DNA from: Pseudomonas fluorescens
GTDB lineage: Bacteria; Pseudomonadota; Gammaproteobacteria; Pseudomonadales; Pseudomonadaceae
Length of the DNA stretch: 64,000 nt
Direction of reading: 5' to 3'
Assembly (NCBI RefSeq): GCF_902497785.1
Contig: NZ_CABVHK010000001.1
Coordinates: 124,001-188,000, forward strand
The notes beneath the pieces are model-generated. The model saw nothing but the letters and a program-made list of their open reading frames with translations, had not been told where the DNA came from and searched no databases. A program made the translations under genes and the position numbers. Positions 58,154 to 64,000 of the stretch are shown here, piece by piece (positions within the stretch are counted from its first letter, which is position 1; every line of letters starts with the position of its first letter).

Positions 58154-59185
58154 ATGAGAACGTTTAAAACCATTCCAGAACGCGGTGATTTCGGCTTTCA
58201 ACAACTGGTTGGGCCGCACAAGGTCACCGGCGCTTCGATGTCAGCCGAACGCGGCTTCTTCGGCCTGCACCTGAGCAAAAGTTCGCCGTTCGGTTCTGTG
58301 CGCGATGAGCAAGGCAACATTTACTCATTCGTACGGTCGCTGATGGCGCCCAATGGCACCCCCAACCCAACCAAGTTCTTCTACCTGAACAATCACGTCG
58401 ATAACGTCAACCTGCGCATGGACCACGAAAAAATGGCCCGCCAGGCGCTGACACCACTGCCGGTACACAGCCTGGAAGGCGATGTCGCACGTTGGGCCAG
58501 CCACCCGGGCGAACCCGGCAACTCTTGGGAGATCACCGCCAGCAGCGAACGCCTGACCTGGAAGGAAGAAGGCCTGTTTCACCTCGAAGGCCGACTGCTT
58601 GGCCCAGGTTTGCAGTGGTACCTGCCAGGCGTGGAATGGGGCACCTTTTATGTTTCGCAGTTGTGGGATATCGCCGGTGTCTGCGAGGGGCGTCCGGTGA
58701 AAGGCGCCATGGCGCTGGACCAGTTCTACATGGCCGAAGGCGGCGCCATTCACTTCAAGAAAGACTTGGTGGTGAACAACAACAAGCATGTGATCTGGTG
58801 GTCCTTCGTCACCGTTTATAAAGATGGCACCTGGGATACCGGCTCTTTCATGGTCGGTCACGACCACTTGGGCTACGCCATTTTCAACAATGAAAAAGGC
58901 GAGGTTCGGGTCACCACCGATATCGAAGGAAACACCGAACACAAGGACGGAAGCTACTTCCTCAAATCCGCGAAAATCGTGCTGGAAGGCAAGGAAGAGT
59001 GGGAGTTTTTGCCTGATGAGAAGGGCGAGATGATCGACTTCGTCGGTGGCTTCCCGATCACTGCGCAGCAGGAAGGCCGTTGGCGTCGGGTTGGCGATAC
59101 CCGTGAGCCTTCACACTGGCTGGGCTGGGGTGAATCGGACCGGCGTAATGGCTCGGCCCGCAATGTGCCAGGCAAAGACCTGTAA
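58154..59185 (+). CDS. Unknown protein, possibly AttH/CrtC-like lipocalin fold
   Basis: A 343-residue protein without signal peptide, rich in Trp, Gly and Asp, with alternating hydrophobic strands. Segments such as WYLPGVEWGTFYVSQLWDIA and GAMALDQFYMAEGG recall the two-barrel carotenoid 1,2-hydratase/AttH group, but the match is by eye and weak. If right, it could hydrate or bind an isoprenoid-like intermediate. It is 51 bp downstream of the P450 gene with AGAGGG before the ATG, and may therefore process the P450 product. Similar uncharacterised proteins with conserved Trp/Asp residues occur in steroid-type clusters as I recall. Confidence 0.75.
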   Translation: MRTFKTIPERGDFGFQQLVGPHKVTGASMSAERGFFGLHLSKSSPFGSVRDEQGNIYSFVRSLMAPNGTPNPTKFFYLNNHVDNVNLRMDHEKMARQALTPLPVHSLEGDVARWASHPGEPGNSWEITASSERLTWKEEGLFHLEGRLLGPGLQWYLPGVEWGTFYVSQLWDIAGVCEGRPVKGAMALDQFYMAEGGAIHFKKDLVVNNNKHVIWWSFVTVYKDGTWDTGSFMVGHDHLGYAIFNNEKGEVRVTTDIEGNTEHKDGSYFLKSAKIVLEGKEEWEFLPDEKGEMIDFVGGFPITAQQEGRWRRVGDTREPSHWLGWGESDRRNGSARNVPGKDL

Positions 59186-59205
59186 ACAGTTGACCGAAAC
59201 CTTTA

Positions 59206-59298
59206 CCCCTGTAGGAGCTGCCGAAGGCTGCGATCTTTTGACTTTGACTTTTGAAGGCAAGATCAAAAGATCGCAGCCTTCGGCAGCTCCTACAGGGG
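59206..59298. repeat. Perfect 36-bp inverted repeat, Pseudomonas REP doublet
   Basis: The left arm (59206-59241) begins CCCCTGTAGGAGCTGCCGAA and the right arm (59263-59298) is its exact reverse complement, with 21 bp between. The sequence TGTAGGAGCTGCCGAAGGCT is a familiar REP unit of fluorescent pseudomonads, so this is a REPIN-type pair. It lies between the unknown gene and the next SDR and could form a stable mRNA hairpin that separates their expression. Confidence 0.88.
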
Positions 59299-59351
59299 AG
59301 CGTACGCGTTGTATCAGTAGCCTCCACCAATAACAACAATGAGGAATCACG

Positions 59352-60140
59352 ATGAAATTCCGCGACAAAGTCGTGCTGGTCACCGGTGCAGGTCGAGGCA
59401 TGGGTCGCGCCATTGCCCTGGCCTATGCCCGAGAAGGCGCCAAGGTGGTGGTGTCGGCACGCACCGCTCGATACGGTGAAGAAACGATCGCACAGATCAA
59501 GGCCCTGGGCGCGCAAGCCTGCCTGGTCGGTGGCGACATCGCCGACCGCGAGGCGATCAAGTCAATGGTGCAAGATGGTGTAGAGCACTTTGGTGGCCTG
59601 GACATCGTGGTGCATTGCGCTGCCGATACCAGTCACGGGCTGATCGCCGAAATGGCCGATGATACGTTTGATCACATCGTTCGCAGCAATATTCAATCGT
59701 TGTTCTGGTTGGCCAAGGACTGCGCACCTTATCTGTCGAAAGCAGCCGACAAAGGCCGGCTGATTTTCATCTCGTCCGGCGAAGCCAACCGCAAATACAC
59801 CCCTCGCCTGATTGCCTATGGTTCCAGCAAAGCCTTCATGAATGCCTTCGCCCGCGGCCTGGCGGTGGAATTCGGTGCCATGAATATTCTGGTCAACGTC
59901 GTCGAGCCCGGACTGATCGGCACTGATCACATGCTCGAAACCCTGGGCAATGAACTGCCGCATAAACTCGCTGCACATTTCCCGGTAGGGCGTCTGGGCG
60001 AGTCCGCCGACATTGCCAACGCCGTGCTGTTTCTGACCTCCAACGAGGCTTCCTATATCACTGGCACTTCGCTGCTGGTGGATGGCGGCGCCACCATGAT
60101 CGCGCTGCCCAAGGTCGAAGAAATCCTCAAGGGCCATTAA
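59352..60140 (+). CDS. SDR-family oxidoreductase
   Basis: Classical SDR of 262 residues, with TGAGRGMG, HCAAD at the NNAG site, Y156-x3-K160 (YGSSK) and VDGGATM. GAGGA precedes the ATG. It is followed after 32 bp by an MFS gene, repeating the SDR/MFS order found at 26653-28733. Confidence 0.92.
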   Translation: MKFRDKVVLVTGAGRGMGRAIALAYAREGAKVVVSARTARYGEETIAQIKALGAQACLVGGDIADREAIKSMVQDGVEHFGGLDIVVHCAADTSHGLIAEMADDTFDHIVRSNIQSLFWLAKDCAPYLSKAADKGRLIFISSGEANRKYTPRLIAYGSSKAFMNAFARGLAVEFGAMNILVNVVEPGLIGTDHMLETLGNELPHKLAAHFPVGRLGESADIANAVLFLTSNEASYITGTSLLVDGGATMIALPKVEEILKGH

Positions 60141-60172
60141 TCAACCCGCACGTCCGCGATGGGAGTCAGGTC

Positions 60173-61474
60173 ATGACATCGGATACACGCAGTAGCAACA
60201 CCACGGCCCACGCCGGCAATGATTTTTCCGAGTTCAAGCGCGGCTGGCGCGTGGTTGTCCTGGGCCTGTTTGGCATCTGCACCAGTATTACCGCTGCGTT
60301 GCTGTACGCCTTCGGCACCCTGGTGATTCCGCTGGAACAGGCGTTCGGCTGGAGCCGGGGCGACTTGCAGGCCTCCATCACCTTTCTGTTCGCCGGTGTG
60401 GCGATTTCCACGCAACTGGTCGGCTGGCTGTACCGTCGGTTCGGGCTGCGCCGGGTAGCGATTGTTTCGATCGTGCTGCAGATCGTCGGTTACTTTGCGA
60501 TCACGCGGATTGAGGGTTCGATCGGCTGGTTGTACCTGGCGTTTTTCAGCATGCCGATCATTTGTGCCGGAACCATTGCGATCACCTGGACGCAACTGGT
60601 CAACCTCTGGTTCGAGCGTAACCGTGGTTTGGCGCTGGCCGTGATTCTGTGTGGCACCGGGCTGATGGCGATGATTCTGCCACCGCTGTTGTCGCGGCTG
60701 ATTGCCGCCTACGGTTGGCAAGCCGGGTTTATTGCGCTGGGGGCGATGCCTTTGTTGTTTACGTTGCCCTTGTCATTGATGTGGCTGCGCATGCCGGCGC
60801 TGCTCGCCAGTCCTGACGCGACAACGCAGAAGGAACTTCCGGAGCTGTCCGGCATGTCCTTCAAACAAGCAGTGCGCTCAGGGATGTACTGGGGCTTTAA
60901 CGTTGCATTGATATTGTCGGTGTCGTTGACCGTCGGCATGGTCACCAACATGGTGCCGATGCTGCAAAGCAAGGGCCTGAGTGCGCAGCAAGCCAGTCAG
61001 ATCTTCAGTACCTTTGGTATTTCCATCATCGGCGGGCGCTTGTTGGTGGGTTATCTGCTGGACCGCTATTCACCTTCAGTAGTGGCCGCCGTGAGCCTGG
61101 CGCTACCCGCATTGGGCTGCGCGATCTTTCTCTTTGGCGGGGCGCAAAACACACCGTTGCTGGTGCTGGCGACCCTGTGCATCGGCGCCAGTGCCGGAGC
61201 TGAGTTCGATCTGGCGGCATTCCTGATGGCGCGCTATTTCGGCTTGAAAGACTACGCGCGGATATTTGGTCTGCACCTGTGCCTGATCACCATTGTCTCC
61301 GGTCTGGTACCCATGCTGTTCGGCCATCTCTATGACCTGTACGGCAGCTATTCCGCTGTGCTGGTGTGCTGTTTCTGCTGCGCCATTGTCGGCCCGACCA
61401 TTCTGCTGTGGTTGAGAATGGAGCCAAAATTCCTCGCCCGTCAGCAAAACCTCCAGCTACGACCACATGCCTGA
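60173..61474 (+). CDS. MFS transporter, monocarboxylate/oxalate-formate antiporter-like (paralogue 2)
   Basis: A 433-residue, 12-helix carrier with a 20-residue polar N-terminal tail. FKRGWRVVVLGLFG, RRFGLRRVAIV and AGAEFDLAAFLMARYF align directly with the MFS protein at 27486. The two probably move similar carboxylate-type compounds. GGAG precedes the ATG. Confidence 0.92.
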   Translation: MTSDTRSSNTTAHAGNDFSEFKRGWRVVVLGLFGICTSITAALLYAFGTLVIPLEQAFGWSRGDLQASITFLFAGVAISTQLVGWLYRRFGLRRVAIVSIVLQIVGYFAITRIEGSIGWLYLAFFSMPIICAGTIAITWTQLVNLWFERNRGLALAVILCGTGLMAMILPPLLSRLIAAYGWQAGFIALGAMPLLFTLPLSLMWLRMPALLASPDATTQKELPELSGMSFKQAVRSGMYWGFNVALILSVSLTVGMVTNMVPMLQSKGLSAQQASQIFSTFGISIIGGRLLVGYLLDRYSPSVVAAVSLALPALGCAIFLFGGAQNTPLLVLATLCIGASAGAEFDLAAFLMARYFGLKDYARIFGLHLCLITIVSGLVPMLFGHLYDLYGSYSAVLVCCFCCAIVGPTILLWLRMEPKFLARQQNLQLRPHA

Positions 61475-61497
61475 ACCCACTTGAGGATGAACGTGAA

Positions 61498-61848
61498 ATG
61501 AGCATGGACAAACACACCATCGAGCACTTTCTGCACGGGCAGATCGACTGCTGGAACCGGGGCGACAAAGACGGCTTTTTCGCTCACTACCGCAGCGTCT
61601 CGGCCAACGGCTTGAGTATCGAATACGTCGGCAAGCCCCAGGCCGATGCCTGGCAGGTACTGGAAGGCATGTGGGCGCAGCAGCAACCGAAGATTCGCGT
61701 TGAAGTGCGCCAGTGCATCGTCAATGGCAATGAAGCGGCGTGCCATCACCTGAACGCCTTTCGCGAGCAGGAAGGCGGTATCGAGACGATCGAGTTGTAT
61801 CGGTTTGAAGAAGGAAAGTTGTCCGTACGTTACTTCATCAACCAGTAA
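61498..61848 (+). CDS. NTF2-like (SnoaL-type) small protein
   Basis: A 116-residue protein with the NTF2-like pattern: helix HTIEHFLHGQIDCWNRGDKD, strand VSANGLSIEYVGKP and the C-terminal hairpin IETIELYRFEEGKLSVRYF. Catalytic residues cannot be assigned; the group includes isomerases, hydratases and binding proteins. The start is taken at 61498 (a second ATG two codons later is possible). It is the last gene of the P450 operon, 23 bp after the MFS gene, and is followed by a hairpin. Confidence 0.82.
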   Translation: MSMDKHTIEHFLHGQIDCWNRGDKDGFFAHYRSVSANGLSIEYVGKPQADAWQVLEGMWAQQQPKIRVEVRQCIVNGNEAACHHLNAFREQEGGIETIELYRFEEGKLSVRYFINQ

Positions 61849-61853
61849 TCGTT

Positions 61854-61883
61854 GCGCACAGCCTTGTCAGAAAGGCTGTGCGC
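61854..61883. terminator. Hairpin between convergent genes
   Basis: GCGCACAGCCTT (61854-61865) and AAGGCTGTGCGC (61872-61883) form a perfect 12-bp stem with a 6-nt loop between the convergent NTF2-like and SDR genes. It lacks a long T run but its position suggests a shared terminator. Confidence 0.6.
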
Positions 61884-61891
61884 GTCGTCGC

Positions 61892-62725
61892 CTAGACGCC
61901 ATCGGTGGAATGGGACAGCTGCTGCCATTGCTCGATTTCCGCGAGCATCCTGTTGAGCTTGTCGCTGACCTGCTGATAAGCGTCTGAACCCGCCAGGTAA
62001 CGCAACGGTGGATGTTCGCTGTTGGCCAGGAGCACCAGCGCATCGCCCAGTTTAGCCGGGTTGCCGGTTTGCTGATGGTTGTAGGCGGCCGAAGCGCCTT
62101 TGACCTTGGCGGTGAATGCAGCGTAATCCTCCAACCCGCGTGTACCGAAGACCGCGGAGCTGGGGTCGAGAAAGTCGGTACGGAAAACCCCGGGCTCCAC
62201 CAGCGTGACCTTGATCCCGAACTGCGCCACTTCCTGGGCCAGGGATTCGGAAAAACCTTCCACAGCAAATTTAGACGCGCAGTACAGCGCCGCACCACCC
62301 ATCCCGACCATGCCACCCATTGAAGACACGTTGAACACCCGGCCACTGCGTTGCTGACGCATGACAGGCAGCACGGCGCGGCAGACGTTGAACACACCGA
62401 ACACATTGGTCGCGAACTGCTGGTCGGCGTCGCTGGCGAAATTGTCTTCAAACGGCGCCAGTTGTCCATAACCGGCGTTGTTGACCAGCACATCGATTCG
62501 GCCAAAACGCGCCACGGCAGTTTCTACGGCAGCCAGTGCCTGGGCTTCGTCGGTCACATCCAGGGCCACTGCCAGCACGCGTTCGCCGTACTCGGCAAAG
62601 ACAATTTCCAGCGGTTCGATACGCCGGGCGCTGACCACCACGCTGTCACCATCAGCCAATGCGGCTTTGGCAATGGCAGCACCCAAGCCTCGGGCCGCAC
62701 CGGTAATAAACCAGACTTTGTTCAT
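61892..62725 (-). CDS. SDR-family oxidoreductase
   Basis: Classical SDR of 277 residues, with ITGAARGLG at the N-terminus, NNAGY, S134-S135, Y148-x3-K152 (YCASK) and EPGVFRTDF. A long helical C-terminus replaces the common DGG end, as in oxidoreductases related to retinol or 17-beta-hydroxysteroid dehydrogenases. GGAG precedes the ATG at 62725; the in-frame ATG 8 codons upstream lacks a good site. It lies downstream of the ferredoxin reductase on the same strand. Confidence 0.9.
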   Translation of the reverse strand: MNKVWFITGAARGLGAAIAKAALADGDSVVVSARRIEPLEIVFAEYGERVLAVALDVTDEAQALAAVETAVARFGRIDVLVNNAGYGQLAPFEDNFASDADQQFATNVFGVFNVCRAVLPVMRQQRSGRVFNVSSMGGMVGMGGAALYCASKFAVEGFSESLAQEVAQFGIKVTLVEPGVFRTDFLDPSSAVFGTRGLEDYAAFTAKVKGASAAYNHQQTGNPAKLGDALVLLANSEHPPLRYLAGSDAYQQVSDKLNRMLAEIEQWQQLSHSTDGV

Positions 62726-62810
62726 TGCATCGCTCCAGTCGTTGTGCAAAAAAATGCCGCGTCAGCTTTAAGGCGGGCGCGGCAGCGGGTGTGAAAGATC
62801 AGTACGACGT

Positions 62811-64000
62811 TCAGTCGCGGTTGGCCGCTTCCCAAGCTTTCAGATCGAACCCGTCAGTGGCGGCCTCAACTGCCGTCAGCTTGGGCGCGCGAGCAAGAAT
62901 CTTGCGCGCCGCCATGTGATCGCCCATGCGATTGCAGGACTCCACGGCCACCAGACGGTCATTGCGGAAACACAGCACAGACGCTTGATGTTCTTCGACT
63001 GAACCGAGCACGACGGTACTGTCATAGCCATGCGAGAGTCCGGCGATCTGCAGTTTCAAGTTGCCTTGATCGGTCCAGAACCAGGGCAGGGCGCTATAAG
63101 GTGCCGGTTTACCCATCAAGCGTGCAGCCACTGTGCGGGCCTGGTCGATGGCGTTCTGCACCGACTCGAGGCGGGTGTGTAACTCATTGTTTTGCAGGCA
63201 CGGGAAGCTGGCGACATCGCCTACCGCGGAAATTTGCGGGTCAGAGGTCAGCAGGCTGGCGTCCACCTTGATGCCGTTCTCGATGTCCAGACCGGCTTCA
63301 GTCGCCAGCTGCGCATTGGGAATCACACCGATACCAAACACCACCAGGTCAGCAGGGAGTGCACGTCCGTCACCGGTTTGTACCGCGCACACCTTGCCGT
63401 TATCGCCGTCGATGCGGCTTAAACCCTGGCGGAAGTCAAAATGGACGCCCCACGCTTCATGGGCCTGGCGAAACAATTCCGACATTTCCCGCGACACGGC
63501 ACGAGCCATGGGACGCTCGCCCAGCTCCAGTACGTGCACATTAGCCCCTAGGGCAGCGGCCACCGCCGCAAACTCGAGGCCGATAAACCCGGCTCCAATC
63601 ACCACCACGTTGCGCGCTTCTTTCGCCAGCGGCGCCAGGGCGTCGGCATCGGCTTTGGTTTTGATACCGAACACTTGCGGCAACTCTGCGCCGGGAACCG
63701 GCAGGGGGCGGTTGTGGGCTCCGGTCGCCAGTACCAGATGGTCGTAACTGACAGCAGCACCCGAGGCTAACACCACGCGTCGGTTCAGGCGGTCGATCGC
63801 GGTCGCCTGGTCATGCAGCAGTTCAATGCGCTGGGTGGTGTAGAAATCAGCAGGACGAAACAGCAGATTGGTCGCCTGGATCTTGCCGAGCAGATAGGCT
63901 TTGGACAATGGCGGGCGCTGGTAGGGCAGGCCTGGCTCATCGCCGATCAGGGTGATGCGCCCGTCAAAGCCTTCCTGGCGCAGGGAGGCAGCGACCTGAA
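62811..64000 (-). CDS. FAD-dependent ferredoxin reductase (5' end outside window)
   Basis: NAD(P)H:ferredoxin reductase of the putidaredoxin reductase/BphA4 type. The frame is open from the right window edge; 396 residues are visible and only the first 20 or so, with the FAD GxGxxG, are missing. Features are PYQRPPLSKAYLLGK, LATGAHNRPLPVPG, the NAD site VIGAGFIGLEFAAVA and the second FAD site ISAVGDVASFP. It is the natural electron donor, through a ferredoxin, for the P450 at 56825 and conceivably for the split Rieske oxygenase. A ferredoxin gene may lie just outside the window. Confidence 0.92.
   Translation of the reverse strand, partial: QVAASLRQEGFDGRITLIGDEPGLPYQRPPLSKAYLLGKIQATNLLFRPADFYTTQRIELLHDQATAIDRLNRRVVLASGAAVSYDHLVLATGAHNRPLPVPGAELPQVFGIKTKADADALAPLAKEARNVVVIGAGFIGLEFAAVAAALGANVHVLELGERPMARAVSREMSELFRQAHEAWGVHFDFRQGLSRIDGDNGKVCAVQTGDGRALPADLVVFGIGVIPNAQLATEAGLDIENGIKVDASLLTSDPQISAVGDVASFPCLQNNELHTRLESVQNAIDQARTVAARLMGKPAPYSALPWFWTDQGNLKLQIAGLSHGYDSTVVLGSVEEHQASVLCFRNDRLVAVESCNRMGDHMAARKILARAPKLTAVEAATDGFDLKAWEAANRD

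Noticed and set aside
1..64000. Search for CRISPR arrays, tRNA or rRNA genes, transposases, integrases and attachment sites.
   Set aside because: None was recognised. The two gene-truncation sites (2451 and about 32738) show no insertion sequence or direct repeat that I can see.

Overview
The window looks like a stretch of a Pseudomonas chromosome, probably the P. fluorescens or P. putida lineage. It is GC-rich, has REP-type palindromes typical of that genus (the 36-bp arms at 59206-59298 and the palindrome at 55914-55943), and carries a Pseudomonas-like GTP cyclohydrolase I and a chemotaxis-receptor fragment. Nearly all of the roughly 64 kb is a catabolic island for an unidentified hydrophobic compound. 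The content points to a terpenoid- or steroid-like carbon skeleton, but the sequence does not name the substrate. No rRNA, tRNA, CRISPR array, intact transposase or replication origin was seen.

Layout. (1) 1-2451, minus strand: crotonase and acyl-CoA dehydrogenase genes, ending at an abrupt junction where the last codons of another crotonase abut the 3' part of a chemotaxis receptor gene (2451-3005). (2) 2993-5693, minus: an EmrAB-type efflux pair. (3) 6070-8861, plus: an operon with two complementary half-functional Rieske oxygenase proteins and an SDR, then a convergent VOC gene. (4) 9458-15626, plus: fused CoA-transferase, SDR, acyl-CoA dehydrogenase, phosphotransferase, SDR. (5) 15655-19866, minus: folE and a fused indolepyruvate-type ferredoxin oxidoreductase, then a small lipoprotein. 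(6) 20735-28733, plus: first DUF1302-DUF1329 pair, SDR, NTF2-like protein, kinase-like protein, SDR, MFS carrier. (7) 28828-32382: quinone-oxidoreductase-like gene and AraC, LysR and TetR regulators. (8) 32622-39208, plus: a deleted P450-ferredoxin remnant, GMC oxidoreductase, aldehyde dehydrogenase, second DUF1302-DUF1329 pair. (9) 39418-44218: amidohydrolase, kinase, phosphatase (plus), then EamA transporter and SDR (minus). (10) 44638-55877, plus: third DUF1302-DUF1329 pair with a YCF48-like protein, RND transporter, VOC protein, enoyl-CoA hydratase, SDR and FAD oxidoreductase. (11) 55977-64000: TetR gene with a perfect operator palindrome, P450 operon, and minus-strand SDR and ferredoxin reductase cut by the window edge.

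How the parts may work together (inference). DUF1302, DUF1329, YCF48-like and RND proteins would move a lipophilic substrate across the envelope. The P450, Rieske pair, GMC enzyme and aldehyde dehydrogenase would oxidise it. The CoA-transferase, acyl-CoA dehydrogenases and hydratases would degrade side chains or opened rings as CoA thioesters. The tight acyl-CoA dehydrogenase/phosphotransferase pair (12508-14852) resembles the LvaC/LvaA pair of levulinate catabolism and suggests handling of hydroxyacyl-CoA by phosphorylation and elimination.

The most unusual item is the Rieske pair. One protein keeps the [2Fe-2S] ligands but has lost the mononuclear-iron motif. Its downstream neighbour keeps the iron motif but has no Rieske cysteines.
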